Shown here piece after piece: positions 46,982 through 56,243 of a DNA stretch of 64,000 nt. Each line of letters begins with the position of its first letter. Position 1 is the first letter of the stretch. The DNA is from Caldilineaceae bacterium (GTDB taxonomy: Bacteria > Chloroflexota > Anaerolineae > Caldilineales > Caldilineaceae), in contig JAPOVP010000028.1 in assembly GCA_026708085.1 (NCBI GenBank), forward strand, positions 1 through 64,000, given 5' to 3'. The notes below the pieces were generated by a model. It saw only the letters and a program-made list of their open reading frames with translations, did not search any database and was not told the DNA's origin. The position numbers were made by a program, and so were the translations under genes.

Positions 46982-47899
46982 ATGCTTGCATCCATGAACC
47001 TCTCGATAAGAGAACTTCTGATAGCTTGGGAGTTCTATCCTGGCTCTGCCGCCGCACTCCTGACTATCCTCCTGCCGTACACTGTGTGCTGGTTGCGGCT
47101 GAGGCGCCGCCGCTCACCGCTTGCTACCACGGCTCGGCTGGTCAGTTTCAGCGCGGGCACAGCGGCCCTGGCTCTGGCTTTTCATTCACCCCTTGTCGCG
47201 CTTCAGCAGGAGCTGCTTATCGGCAGGGCTGGGCAACAGATGCTCATCGGCCTATTGGCTCCACCTCTCCTGTGGTTGGCCTGCCCGGCCCACGTCATCC
47301 TGCGCGGCCTGCCGCCTTCTTCCCGTCGCTGGATCGTGAGCAAGCTCAAAAGGTCTACCTGGTCGGGGGTCCTGATTCGCAAGCTGACTCAACCGCTCCT
47401 GATCTGGCTGTTGGCCTTCAGCGTCTTCCTGCTCTGGCATGAACCCGGCATCGCCAACTGGCTTCTGGCCCACCCTTCTGTCTATCGCCTCTGCCTGTGG
47501 GGCGTCTGGATCACATACATGCTTTTCTGGTGGCATCCGCTTGGAACAGGTCTGCGTCTGCGTCGGGCGATGCACCCCGCCATCGCATTTCTGTTTGTGA
47601 TTCTCGGCGGCGAGGTCCCCAACATGGTAACTGGCGTGACCTTGGCATTTCGCAACACACCAGCCTACAGTTACTATGACGGCCGCCTGCCTGTTCCCGA
47701 ACTGACCACGATGCAGGATCAAATGATCAGCGGAGGCATTATTTGGTTCTTCGGCAGTGTCGTGTACGTTGGTGTTGCCGTAGCCCTCCTCGGCCGCGTC
47801 TTTCGTAACTTTGAAGCCCCGCGGCCGCAACCCATCAGTTGGCATGCAACCAAACGCACCATCGCGCCCGGCCTGGAACATCGGGTCCTTGGCCCGTGA
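46982..47899 (+). CDS. CtaG-type (caa3) cytochrome c oxidase assembly protein
   Basis: 305-residue polytopic membrane protein of the PF09678 CtaG family, linked to copper insertion in caa3-type oxidase. About seven helices are visible: LLTILLPYTVCWL, LVSFSAGTAALALAFHSPLVALQ, LLIGLLAPPLLWLACPAHVILRGLP, LLIWLLAFSVFLLWHEPGI, LCLWGVWITYMLFWWHPLG, FLFVILGGEVPNMVTG and GGIIWFFGSVVYVGVAVALLG. His residues near the outer face (FHSP, LWHEP, WWHPL) are typical. ATGs at 46982 and 46994 are both possible and neither has a ribosome site; I list the first. The oxidase genes themselves are not in the window. Confidence 0.85.
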   Translation: MLASMNLSIRELLIAWEFYPGSAAALLTILLPYTVCWLRLRRRRSPLATTARLVSFSAGTAALALAFHSPLVALQQELLIGRAGQQMLIGLLAPPLLWLACPAHVILRGLPPSSRRWIVSKLKRSTWSGVLIRKLTQPLLIWLLAFSVFLLWHEPGIANWLLAHPSVYRLCLWGVWITYMLFWWHPLGTGLRLRRAMHPAIAFLFVILGGEVPNMVTGVTLAFRNTPAYSYYDGRLPVPELTTMQDQMISGGIIWFFGSVVYVGVAVALLGRVFRNFEAPRPQPISWHATKRTIAPGLEHRVLGP

Positions 47900-48063
47900 C
47901 CGGTGCGACCCTTCGAGATCAGCCCGAGATTCGACAGGACTGCCAAATGTTTCTGGGCGCCTCAAACTGTGGACCTTCAGTCTGACCGTCCAATCCTTGG
48001 CTTGCGGCTGCTTACAGCCCCCCATCTGTCCTACTTCGTCATTAGCTCGCCCCACTATACCCC

Positions 48064-50133
48064 ATGACTCAGAACAGAAAGCGATTATTCCTCTGTTCCA
48101 TCGTAGCATTACTCGTCGCTGGCGCCATGGGCCTGGGGGCTTGCTCCTCCCCCGCTGATATCCTGTCTGATGCAGGTAGTGGCGCCGTCAGCCCTGCGCG
48201 AGTCAATGTTCGCGACCGGGATAGCTCAGGTTCGCTTCAGAAATCCCTTGCTGAAGAAGAGTCCGCGGAAATGGCAGGCGCATCGAGAATGCTTCAGCCC
48301 ATTTCGCTTGCCCATGATTCGCAAGCTCGAAAAGACGTCTCTGTCCCGATCCGGGACCTGCGCGATCTGGCACTGCGTCTGCGCCCGGGAGTAGATTCCA
48401 TCCCGCAATCGGATACTGCCCCTGAATATGAAGTCGGGGATCGAATCCCTTTCTGGGTGGCGAACGTTGACTCAAATGAGCACTTTCAAATTGAAGCCGA
48501 GTTACTCTACAAGAACGATATCGTCTACATCTGGGCCGAACGCGACCATCAACTTGACCTGGATACAATGGCCGCATCCGCCGACCGGTTCGCCCAAACA
48601 ATATATCCGCAAGTACGTGCCTTTTTCGGATCAGAGCCGAACCCGGGAATCGACGGCGACCCACGTCTGCACATCCTCCACGCCAGGCGTCTGGGGCGTG
48701 GAATCGCAGGTTACTTCAGCGGCGCCGATGCCTTCAGCTCTCTCGCCAACCCTTTCTCCAACCAGAAGGAGATGTTCTCTATTAGCCTGGACTGGCTGCT
48801 TCAACTCCGTGACTATGAACTGTACGAAACCGTCCTTGCGCATGAATTCCAGCACATGGTTCATTGGCACAACGATCGCAATGAGGAAACTTGGGTCAAC
48901 GAAGGGTTGAGTGAGCTGGCTCAGGAAGTAGCCGGATATCCACCGGACCTGGGTTTCGCCGGCGTCTATGCCAGCAATCCGGACACCCAGCTGAACACCT
49001 GGAACATCGACCCTAACGACAACGGCAGACACTACGGTAGTTCCTATCTGTTCATGGCCTACTTCCTGCAGCGCTTCGGAGAGGAGCTGACGCGTGCCGT
49101 CGTTTCCCAACCTGCAAACGGCACCCGCGGATTCGACGCCGCTTTGCACCAAGCCGGCCTGGATCTTACCTTCGAGGATGTCTTCGCCGACTGGGTCATC
49201 GCCAACTTTGTCGGCGATTTCGACGCCCTTGCCCAACATGGAGTATACGGTTACCGGCAGCTGCAGCCGCCAAAGCCCGCGTTGGCGGAGTCGGTCAGTC
49301 GCCTGACCCAAAGGACTAAGAGTACCTCAGTTGCCAACTATGGCGTAGATTACATCTCAATAAGCGGACGCGGTGACGCTACAATCTACTTCCATGGCAA
49401 CTCGTCGACACGATTTGCCGCCGCAGATAAGTTGAGCGGCAACCACGCTTGGTGGAGCAACCGGGCCGACGACTCCGATGTTCGCCTCACCCGTGAATTC
49501 GACCTCACCGACGCTTCCCCGGCCGGCGAACTGAAGATGACCGTGCGTATGTGGTACGACATCGAAGAAGACTACGACTACGGCTACGTGCTGGCCAGCC
49601 GCGACGGCCGGAAATGGGATATCCTGCCCGGCCAGCGCACCACGACCGAAAACGCTAGCGGAAACAGTTTCGGCTCCGCATATACGGCCCGTAGCGCACC
49701 TTCGCGTCTTGCCAGAACACCCAACTGGATCGTGGAAAACTTTGACCTTCAAGACTACGCCGGCGATAAAATATGGATCCGCTTCGAATACGTCACCGAC
49801 GACGCCGTGAACGCCCCCGGTTGGTTCATCGACGAAGTCAAGATCCCGTCAATTGGGTACGCGGCTAACTGGGCGGACGGTACCGACGGCTGGGAGGGCG
49901 AAGGCTGGCTGCTGACCGACAATCAACTCCCGCAGGAGTGGCTCGTGCAAACGATGGTTTTCCACGAGGGAAAGCTGGTTGGCCTGTCGCGGGCGCCGGT
50001 TGACAGCGACGGGACCTTACTCATCGACTTGGACGGTCTGGACAGAAAAAGTGAGGTAGTTCTGGCTGTCAGCGGCCTGACACCCGTGACGACCGAAGAG
50101 GCTGTCTATGAGTACCGGATCGAGCGGCGCTAG
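48064..50133 (+). CDS. Secreted lipoprotein zinc metallopeptidase (immune-inhibitor-A-like)
   Basis: 689-residue exported protease. A signal peptide ends in lipobox LGAC near residue 27. A linker to about 130 is followed by the catalytic domain with zinc motif HEFQHMVHW (His260, Glu261, His264) and a downstream NEGLSE block (about 283), the gluzincin-style third-ligand pattern. C-terminal to it is a beta-sandwich region (about 420-650, YDIEEDYDYGYVLASRDGRKWD and WFIDEVKIPSIGY), as in immune-inhibitor-A/M6-type proteins. A Ser/Asp-rich propeptide-like region precedes the domain. It probably digests extracellular proteins, anchored to the outer face of the membrane. It is monocistronic, with no inhibitor gene nearby. 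Confidence 0.85.
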   Translation: MTQNRKRLFLCSIVALLVAGAMGLGACSSPADILSDAGSGAVSPARVNVRDRDSSGSLQKSLAEEESAEMAGASRMLQPISLAHDSQARKDVSVPIRDLRDLALRLRPGVDSIPQSDTAPEYEVGDRIPFWVANVDSNEHFQIEAELLYKNDIVYIWAERDHQLDLDTMAASADRFAQTIYPQVRAFFGSEPNPGIDGDPRLHILHARRLGRGIAGYFSGADAFSSLANPFSNQKEMFSISLDWLLQLRDYELYETVLAHEFQHMVHWHNDRNEETWVNEGLSELAQEVAGYPPDLGFAGVYASNPDTQLNTWNIDPNDNGRHYGSSYLFMAYFLQRFGEELTRAVVSQPANGTRGFDAALHQAGLDLTFEDVFADWVIANFVGDFDALAQHGVYGYRQLQPPKPALAESVSRLTQRTKSTSVANYGVDYISISGRGDATIYFHGNSSTRFAAADKLSGNHAWWSNRADDSDVRLTREFDLTDASPAGELKMTVRMWYDIEEDYDYGYVLASRDGRKWDILPGQRTTTENASGNSFGSAYTARSAPSRLARTPNWIVENFDLQDYAGDKIWIRFEYVTDDAVNAPGWFIDEVKIPSIGYAANWADGTDGWEGEGWLLTDNQLPQEWLVQTMVFHEGKLVGLSRAPVDSDGTLLIDLDGLDRKSEVVLAVSGLTPVTTEEAVYEYRIERR

Positions 50134-50181
50134 GAATCTCAATAGACCTGCCCGGCCCGGAAAGCGCCCGTTCTCCCGGCT

Positions 50182-50733
50182 TCATTTTCTGCGCCGGCCC
50201 AGTGCGCGCCTGCGAACTATCTGAGAAACACCTGCACCGAGGACAAGTCCGGCAACTACGTCTCCGATATAGTGTATGTTGAGGGCGATCCTGGCCCAGC
50301 CGATCCAAAGAACGAGCAAGGGCGCAAGTTTGCCGGCGCCCGGCCACAGCGCCGTCGCCCAGGTCAATATTACACCGCACCTGACACCGTGCCCGCTTGG
50401 AAAACTGTGCTCGTCGGGCCCAACCCCGTAGAGAAACCGTCCGCTGCCCGGCCTGGGACGCCGCACCGCCTGCTTGACCAGCATCGTCCCCACGGCGCCG
50501 ACAGCGAACGAAATAGTCCACCCAATTAGACTTCTCTGCCTGTCCTGGTTACCCCTGGCCCGTCGCCACAGGAAGAGGGTTACCAGCACCCACAAAACTG
50601 TGTCACCGAGATGCGCGCCAACATGCGCCAGCCAGTAGAGAGGGTGGCGCGCCGTCAGCTGGTCTTCGTTCAGGGCCGTTCGGGCACTGTACAATTCATC
50701 TAGCCCGCTCAGTTCCTCCAGCAGCCTTCGCAT
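50182..50733 (-). CDS. PAP2-family phosphatase
   Basis: 183-residue membrane phosphatase of the PAP2/acid phosphatase superfamily, acting on lipid or polyprenyl phosphates. All three motifs are present: KQAVRRPRP (87-95), PSGH (112-115, with catalytic His115) and ARIALNIHYIGD with His154 and Asp158. About five hydrophobic segments surround them. It starts two bases after the nucleotidyltransferase gene, so the two are almost certainly co-translated and may share a lipid- or polyprenyl-linked sugar pathway. The exact substrate is unknown; undecaprenyl pyrophosphate or phosphatidate are the usual ones. Confidence 0.9.
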   Translation of the reverse strand: MRRLLEELSGLDELYSARTALNEDQLTARHPLYWLAHVGAHLGDTVLWVLVTLFLWRRARGNQDRQRSLIGWTISFAVGAVGTMLVKQAVRRPRPGSGRFLYGVGPDEHSFPSGHGVRCGVILTWATALWPGAGKLAPLLVLWIGWARIALNIHYIGDVVAGLVLGAGVSQIVRRRALGRRRK

Positions 50734-50735
50734 TC

Positions 50736-51569
50736 TCAGACCTCGCCCGTTCCCGATGTCCGCCTCTGAGCACGCGAATTGGCAGGATGATCAGGATGCC
50801 TCTCAAGGTACTCGCGCACCTGCACGAGCTGTTCCGGCTTGTCCACATCCATGCCGGCCTCTGCCAGCGGCAGAACCACCGGTCCCCCGTGCACACCCGC
50901 GATCCGATAGGCGACGTCCACTATATCGGCAATTGCAAGGCGCCGCAGCAGAAACTTGACCATCGTAGGCAGTCCCAGCTTCCACACCAGCGCCAGAACG
51001 TTCTTGCGATTCTCAATGAAATACCGGATTCGATCCTGGATCTGGAAACCGGCGGATAAACGTCCCAGGTACAGATCGCTGCTGCAATAGGACCCCTCCC
51101 GCAACGGCAGATACGTCCTCTTGCTGTCGGGAAACGCCTCTAGCATTACTTCCTTTCGAACAATGCCCCAGTAAACATCGTGCTCGAACGGTTCGCACGC
51201 CCCGATAAAGCTGTCGACGATCCGTCCGGTCAAGAGAGCGATGTCCGCCGATAGAGCAATCACGTAGCGGTCGTCTGCGTTCAATTCACGGAGCTTCTTC
51301 AGCCCGGCATTCTGGCTGGCCCAGAGGCTGGGCTGGTTCGGCACATGATGCACCGGAACGCCGAAACTGATCTCGTCAGGCTCTAAACCGACGACTACGA
51401 TTTCGCCGATGCGTTCGCTCTCCCCTAATGCCTGCACGACATGCCACGCCATCGGTTTTCCTGCCAATGGCACAAGAGACTTGTGCGCCGCGCCAGCCGC
51501 CGCACTGACTCGATCCACTTTGTCAGGATCATACCCGGCCGTGATGAATGCGTCGAACCGCTCCTGCAA
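50736..51569 (-). CDS. MobA-like nucleotidyltransferase (GT-A fold)
   Basis: 277-residue protein with an NTP-transferase fold as in MobA/GlmU-type enzymes. The N-terminus FDAFITAGYDPDKVDRV replaces the usual glycine-rich LAGG loop and is followed by HKSLVPLAGKPMAWHVVQAL, the Lys-bearing segment. A metal-binding-like LSADIALLTG lies near 107 and a C-terminal GMDVDKPEQLV is the usual distal Asp motif (about 243). The start is a TTG at 51569 with strong AGGGGG upstream; no ATG is near. No molybdopterin genes are nearby. Paired with a PAP2 phosphatase two bases downstream, it may make an activated lipid head group or nucleotide-sugar; that is inference. Confidence 0.75.
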   Translation of the reverse strand: MQERFDAFITAGYDPDKVDRVSAAAGAAHKSLVPLAGKPMAWHVVQALGESERIGEIVVVGLEPDEISFGVPVHHVPNQPSLWASQNAGLKKLRELNADDRYVIALSADIALLTGRIVDSFIGACEPFEHDVYWGIVRKEVMLEAFPDSKRTYLPLREGSYCSSDLYLGRLSAGFQIQDRIRYFIENRKNVLALVWKLGLPTMVKFLLRRLAIADIVDVAYRIAGVHGGPVVLPLAEAGMDVDKPEQLVQVREYLERHPDHPANSRAQRRTSGTGEV

Positions 51570-51630
51570 GGCGCCCCCTCTATTGCGAAAGTAAACGCGC
51601 CATCAGCGCACAATTCTGACTGTGAATAAT

Positions 51631-51663
51631 TCGGGGCAGGCAACTTCCTTCTGCCTGCCCCGA
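51631..51663. terminator. Hairpin, probable terminator of the tat-operon end
   Basis: Perfect 12-bp stem TCGGGGCAGGCA / TGCCTGCCCCGA (51631-51642, 51652-51663) with a 9-base loop, about 50 bases past the coiled-coil gene stop on the minus strand. After the stem the minus strand reads ATTATTC, a weak T-run. It may end the YceD-to-TatC transcript before the TTG-started nucleotidyltransferase gene. Confidence 0.6.
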
Positions 51664-51711
51664 AGAGACTTTGAAGACATGTTTCGACCCCTGGGCGGGG
51701 CCTGCTTATCG

Positions 51712-51915
51712 TTACTTCGCCCGGTCGATTTCAATGCGTAGACGATACTCTTCTGCCATCAACTGTTCGACCTCACTTTCCAGACGCTGCCGCTGGCTCC
51801 GTTGATGGGCACTGTCGCTACTACGCGTGGCCTCCAGCTGCCGCCGCGCTCTCGTCAGCTCTCGCAGTACTTCATGTTTACGGGAAATCAGTGACTCCCG
51901 ATCACTCTTCATCAT
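51712..51915 (-). CDS. Small coiled-coil protein overlapping tatC
   Basis: 67-residue, highly charged, predicted alpha-helical protein (KSDRESLISRKHEVLRELTR then QLMAEEYRLRIEIDRAK) with a heptad-like pattern and no membrane segment. It begins with two tandem ATG codons (51915 and 51912) inside the last codons of tatC, a 14-base overlap. Translational coupling to tatC makes it likely to be a real gene. I do not recognise a family. Location suggests a role beside the Tat translocase, but this is guilt by association only. Confidence 0.55.
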   Translation of the reverse strand: MMKSDRESLISRKHEVLRELTRARRQLEATRSSDSAHQRSQRQRLESEVEQLMAEEYRLRIEIDRAK

Positions 51916-52702
51916 TTCCCCAGTCCATCTCATCGAAACTGCGCGGCGCCCGCGGCTTGTACAGCAGGTACGCCAGTCCGACTCCAAGGAAATAGAGGCT
52001 GATGAGCGGCAACATGACAATCGTCATATTGATGGGATCGATGGTGGGCGTGATCATCGCCGCCACAACCGATATGATCACAATCGCCTGCCTCCACATC
52101 CCCAATAACCTCGGACCGCTGACCAAACCAATGCGCGCCAAAAAGGCAATCACGAGAGGCGTCTCAAAGGCAACACCAATCCAGAATACGATGCGCGTGT
52201 AAAACCCAACGTACCGGTCAACCGTCCACTCTTGGTCAATCACATCTCCCAGGAAATTCTGCAGAAAGCCGACCGCCACCGGCAGCATAACGAAATTGGC
52301 AAAAGCGGCGCCCCCAAAAAATAGGACCATTACCCCGGGCAGGAGCAGAAAGAGCCCGCGCTTTTCGTGAGGATAGAGCCCAGGCGCTATGAAAGCCACA
52401 ATCTGGTAGACCAGCACCGGCATGGCCACGATCACGCCCATTACGAACATGACCTTGAAGAACACAAAGATGGTGTCGGTAGGACCGATTGCGATCAGTT
52501 TTTCTTCAACGGGACTCGTGATAAATGCAATGACTGGCTCGACAAAGGCGATACTGGCCACGATACCAAAAAACAGTGAACCGACAATCCATATCATCCG
52601 GTTTCGCAGCTCAGCCAGATGTTCGAGCAGCCCCATTCGGCTGTCATCGAATGGATCGGCATCTAAGGGATCGGTGCCCAGTGGCGTAGCCTGCTGAGTC
52701 AC
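51902..52702 (-). CDS. tatC: Sec-independent protein translocase subunit TatC
   Basis: 266-residue membrane protein that recognises twin-arginine signal peptides and forms the Tat receptor with TatB. The family N-terminus LEHLAELRNRMIWI (with the conserved Glu in LAELR) is followed by six hydrophobic segments and the FFKVMFVMGVIVAMPVLVYQI block and AFETPLVIAFLARIGLVS. Residues 1-22 are a polar, acidic extension. The start is GTG at 52702 overlapping the tatB stop (GTGA), so both are translationally coupled. It is followed by the small coiled-coil gene with a 14-base overlap. Confidence 0.96.
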   Translation of the reverse strand: MTQQATPLGTDPLDADPFDDSRMGLLEHLAELRNRMIWIVGSLFFGIVASIAFVEPVIAFITSPVEEKLIAIGPTDTIFVFFKVMFVMGVIVAMPVLVYQIVAFIAPGLYPHEKRGLFLLLPGVMVLFFGGAAFANFVMLPVAVGFLQNFLGDVIDQEWTVDRYVGFYTRIVFWIGVAFETPLVIAFLARIGLVSGPRLLGMWRQAIVIISVVAAMITPTIDPINMTIVMLPLISLYFLGVGLAYLLYKPRAPRSFDEMDWGNDEE

Positions 52703-53658
52703 AGTTGAGTCTCCTCGTTACCCTCGCCGTGCGCATCCTTCGCGACCGCAGCAATTGCCCCTTCGTCAGACTCGGTGCTGTCCTCCTTCGCGACATCGTC
52801 GGTCTCAGTAGCGCCCTCACCACCGCCTTCGCCGTTACTACTCACCTCGGCAACTGCAGTGGACTCAATACTTGCTCTTTCGTCAGCGGGATCAGCCGCG
52901 GCATTCTCTAGCTCGCCCGCCTCTTCACTCTCGCCCTTCTGCTCCGCCACAGCCTGACGACGGTTCTCGGCTCGGCTCTGGGCCCGCTTATTGCGCTCGT
53001 CCAGATACGCAGAGTCAGACCCACTGGCACTGGACTGCCTCTTCGCCCTCTGTTGCTTTCGCAGTTCAGAAAGAGTCTTGACCCCTCGCTTCTGCGTACT
53101 CCCGCTCCGTCTGGGTGTCGCGCCAATACCTGTGCTCTTGGTCGTCGCTTTGGCCGCACCTGCTTTGGGCGCGGAAGGAATTGCCGTTCCCGTCGTCTTA
53201 AGGTTGCTGTCGCCGCCTCCCCCGCTCTGCTGCCGCCCATTCGCAGACGCAGCCGTATTCAGGTCTGAAAGGGTCGGCTGCGGCGAAGTCTTCTCTTCGG
53301 TAACCTCTTTGTTAGAGGAAGCCGCTGGTGCATCCGCAGCCTGGGCAGGCTGTGAAGGAGCAGACGTCTGTTTCGTCGCAGCGGTCGACGTCTGGCCTTC
53401 TCCCTGGCCGATCGACTTCTCTTCTTCCTCCTCCTCGTCCATCAGTTGCTTCATGTGATAACTGGGGTCAAGCTCGCGCAGGTCCCCTATCTCTTCGTTG
53501 ACCTGGCGCGTCAACTCTCCCGAAAGCCTCTGCAGCTTGCGTATGAAAAACAGAACCTCTTTGGTTACCTTGGGCAACCTTTCCGGGCCAAGAAAGATCA
53601 GGGCAAATATCAATATGAAGACAAATTCGAGGACGCCAATGCCAAAGATGCTGTTCAT
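52699..53658 (-). CDS. tatB: TatA/TatB-type translocase subunit with a long acidic tail
   Basis: 319-residue protein. The N-terminal ~65 residues are a classical TatA/B module: one membrane helix (FGIGVLEFVFILIFALIFLGPERLPKV, with Glu11 and the hinge LGPERLP) and a short amphipathic helix (VTKEVLFFIRKLQRL). From about residue 70 to the end the chain is low-complexity, first acidic then Ala/Thr/Ser/Lys/Glu-rich, with EEEEEEKS and many Q/T/A runs, so it is probably disordered and unusually long for this family. Position just before tatC marks it as TatB rather than TatA. It lies eight bases after nusB on the same strand. Confidence 0.9.
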   Translation of the reverse strand: MNSIFGIGVLEFVFILIFALIFLGPERLPKVTKEVLFFIRKLQRLSGELTRQVNEEIGDLRELDPSYHMKQLMDEEEEEEKSIGQGEGQTSTAATKQTSAPSQPAQAADAPAASSNKEVTEEKTSPQPTLSDLNTAASANGRQQSGGGGDSNLKTTGTAIPSAPKAGAAKATTKSTGIGATPRRSGSTQKRGVKTLSELRKQQRAKRQSSASGSDSAYLDERNKRAQSRAENRRQAVAEQKGESEEAGELENAAADPADERASIESTAVAEVSSNGEGGGEGATETDDVAKEDSTESDEGAIAAVAKDAHGEGNEETQL

Positions 53659-53666
53659 GCCAGGTC

Positions 53667-54308
53667 TTACCGGCTCACTTGTCTGTACTCAGGTGGCAGG
53701 GATATCTCTCGAAGCGCGGTGCCCAGGACACCGTTGATAAATCGCGGGCTGCTGTCGCTGCCAAACGTCTTGGCTAGTTCCACCGCCTCATTGATGACAA
53801 CCTTGGGCGGAGCGTCAGCATCCGGACTCGACAACTCAAAAATGGAAAGGCGCAGTACGTTGCGATCCACGATCGCCAGCTTGCCTACCGGCCACTCCGG
53901 AGCATAGCGGCCAATTAACGCATCCAGGTCGGCCCGGTAACGGATGACTCCGCTCACCAACCAGTACAGGAAGGCAAGTGTCTCCGCGGCGTACCTCTCC
54001 TCTGCCTGGCGGTAATCCAAGGCGATGCCTGGACGGTGGTCCGTGCAGTCTACCTCGTAAAGTACCTGCAACGCTGTGCGTCGGGCACGTCGCCGTTCTG
54101 CCGGACGGCCTACGACCTTTTCGCCGCTTCCGCCCCACTGGTCCGACACCTCAGTATCGACTTCTCCAGCACCGGCAGTAACCTTAGGGGCACCCGAGCA
54201 AGACAGAGAAGCTGTCTTTTCTTCCACCTGCGCGGATTCGTCCCTACAGTCAATCGCCGTTTCGGCTTCTGCAGGTAGCTCCATGACTTGCTGCGAATGG
54301 TCTATCAT
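53667..54308 (-). CDS. nusB: Transcription antitermination factor NusB
   Basis: 213-residue RNA-binding antitermination factor that pairs with NusE (S10) on boxA RNA in rRNA transcription. The conserved domain runs from about residue 70 ([17 protein letters not shown]) through [34 protein letters not shown] and the C-terminal [27 protein letters not shown]. The first ~68 residues are an extra, polar, low-complexity extension absent from most NusB; the ATG at 54308 could be wrong, but no better start is visible nearer. It sits between fabG and tatB in the minus-strand run. Confidence 0.93.
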   Translation of the reverse strand: MIDHSQQVMELPAEAETAIDCRDESAQVEEKTASLSCSGAPKVTAGAGEVDTEVSDQWGGSGEKVVGRPAERRRARRTALQVLYEVDCTDHRPGIALDYRQAEERYAAETLAFLYWLVSGVIRYRADLDALIGRYAPEWPVGKLAIVDRNVLRLSIFELSSPDADAPPKVVINEAVELAKTFGSDSSPRFINGVLGTALREISLPPEYRQVSR

Positions 54309-54335
54309 TATTCCGTGAATGTCAACTCGCCACTA

Positions 54336-55082
54336 TCACATCATCACCAGGCCGCCGTCTACAGAAAGCACCTGCCCAGTGATGAATCCGGCACGCTCAC
54401 TCGCTAGAAACGCCACAGCCCAGGCAATCTCCTCCGGGGTCCCCAACCGCCCCAAAGGCGTACGGGCAATCGTCTCTTCCTTCTGGTCATCGCTCAACAC
54501 ATCCGTCAGTGCCGTCGGCACAAAGCCGGGCGCCACCACATTCACGGTGATGCCCCTGCTCCCAACTTCCCGGGCGAGGCTCTTGGACAGTCCGATCATT
54601 CCCGCCTTACTGGCCGCATAGTTCGTCTGCCCAGCCTGACCCGCCAGGCCGACAACACTGGAAATGTTGATAATGCGCCCCCATCGCTGCCGGATCATGC
54701 CTCGCAGTGCAGCCCTGGTGACATGAAAAATGCTGTCCAGGTTTGTGCCGATGACCGCACGCCATCCATCCTCCTTCATGCTCATCATCAGCGCATCACG
54801 CGTCGTACCGGCATTGTTGACCAGGATGTTGACTCGGCCCAACTCCCCTTCGACCTTCTTCACCAGCTCAGAGGCCCCGTCAAAACAACCAACATCTGCC
54901 TGAATGACCTCGCATTCACCGCCGGCCTCCCGGATCTCACCAGCCGTCGCCTCGGCCCCGGCGCTATTGCCGCGGTAGTTCAACGCGACGCGCGCGCCCC
55001 CGCCAGCCAGCTCCTTTGCAATGGCCGCTCCGATTCCGCTGCTACTTCCAGTAACCAGCGCAATCTTGCCTGTAAAGTCCAT
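54336..55082 (-). CDS. fabG: 3-oxoacyl-ACP reductase FabG
   Basis: 248-residue short-chain dehydrogenase that reduces beta-ketoacyl-ACP with NADPH in fatty-acid elongation. The cofactor motif is TGSSSGIG (11-18), with NNAG near 89 and catalytic Ser142, Tyr155 and Lys159 (YAASKAG). AREVGSRGITVNVVAPGF and GGLVMM at the C-terminus are typical. It lies ~180 bases after fabD and before nusB. Together with FabD it forms part of the type II fatty-acid system; acpP and fabH/fabF genes are not in this window. Confidence 0.95.
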   Translation of the reverse strand: MDFTGKIALVTGSSSGIGAAIAKELAGGGARVALNYRGNSAGAEATAGEIREAGGECEVIQADVGCFDGASELVKKVEGELGRVNILVNNAGTTRDALMMSMKEDGWRAVIGTNLDSIFHVTRAALRGMIRQRWGRIINISSVVGLAGQAGQTNYAASKAGMIGLSKSLAREVGSRGITVNVVAPGFVPTALTDVLSDDQKEETIARTPLGRLGTPEEIAWAVAFLASERAGFITGQVLSVDGGLVMM

Positions 55083-55260
55083 GGAATTCCTTGGTGCGGT
55101 GTCGAACGTGCCGCCATTCTACTACAGTAAGCCGAAAAGAGGAACAGCGAAACGAACTCTGAATGCGTAAAAATGAACGGGCTGGAGTCGTAACTTCAGT
55201 TGGAGTGTCGAGGGCAGCCAGCGACCAGTCGCACTGCCGAACAGGGCCAGCCCCGGATTC

Positions 55261-56238
55261 TCAACCGAACTGCCCGGCAAAACGTCGGACTTCACCTGCG
55301 TTCGACACATTCACCCTCTTTCCCCTCCGTTGAATTCGCTTCATCAGTCCGGTCAGCACCGAACCGGGCCCGATCTCCACTGCCGTCTCGACACCTGCGT
55401 CGACAGCATGCTTCATCGAGTCGGTCCACCTGACACTGCCGGTCAGTTGCGCGATTAACTCTTCGCAAATCGCCGCCGCGCCGCCGAGAGGGAGCCCGCT
55501 GGTGTTTCCAATCACGGGCGCCAGCGGCTCTTGGACCTCAACTGCTTCGATCCGATCCCTTAGTTGCGAGGCAGCCGGCTCCATCAGCGGGCAGTGAGCG
55601 GCAATACTGACCGCCAGCGGTACTACCCTCCGTGCCCCCGCCTTTTCCAGCTCGGACATAGTCGTCGCAATGCTGTTCTCGTCCCCCGAAATCACGATCT
55701 GACCCGGACAGTTGTCGTTTGCGATCTGGGCCACGCCATCGTTCGCCGCAGCCGCCTCAACGCATATCTGGGCCACCACACTCTCCTCCAAACCGATCAC
55801 AGCCACCATCCGCCCCGGCTGTTTGGCGCCCGCCTCCTTCATCAGACGGCCCCGCTCACGCACAAGCTGCAACCCGTCGGCGAAACCGATACAACCGGCC
55901 GCAGCCATGGCCGTGTACTCGCCCATCGAATGTCCGGCGAAATAGGTAGGTCTCGGCAAGCACCCCATCTCTTCCTGTATGGCGAACAGTGCCGCCATGC
56001 TTGATGCAAACAGGGCTGGCTGCGCGTTGATCGTATCCGTCAGCACCGCCTCGGGACCTTCGAAGCAGATTCTGCTGATCGCCGTACCCAGAACGTCGTC
56101 TGCTTCTGAGAACACATCGCGTGCGGACGCGTATGCCTCGGCCAGTTCCTTTGCCATGCCGACATGCTGACTGCCCTGCCCGGGGAACAAGAAAATCAGC
56201 GGTAATGTTTCGTCACCGTACGCAAGCGGCAAACTCAT
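55261..56238 (-). CDS. fabD: Malonyl CoA-ACP transacylase FabD
   Basis: 325-residue enzyme that moves malonyl from CoA to acyl-carrier protein, starting fatty-acid extension. The N-terminal FLFPGQGSQHVGM carries the GQGSQ oxyanion region (20-24). The nucleophile is Ser104 in GHSMGEYTA and the partner His215 is in SIAAHCPLM. C-terminal EIGPGSVLTGLMKRI is typical. Length is normal. It starts five bases after the rpmF stop, so they are co-transcribed, as in many bacteria where rpmF precedes fatty-acid genes. Confidence 0.96.
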   Translation of the reverse strand: MSLPLAYGDETLPLIFLFPGQGSQHVGMAKELAEAYASARDVFSEADDVLGTAISRICFEGPEAVLTDTINAQPALFASSMAALFAIQEEMGCLPRPTYFAGHSMGEYTAMAAAGCIGFADGLQLVRERGRLMKEAGAKQPGRMVAVIGLEESVVAQICVEAAAANDGVAQIANDNCPGQIVISGDENSIATTMSELEKAGARRVVPLAVSIAAHCPLMEPAASQLRDRIEAVEVQEPLAPVIGNTSGLPLGGAAAICEELIAQLTGSVRWTDSMKHAVDAGVETAVEIGPGSVLTGLMKRIQRRGKRVNVSNAGEVRRFAGQFG

Positions 56239-56243
56239 CTGTT

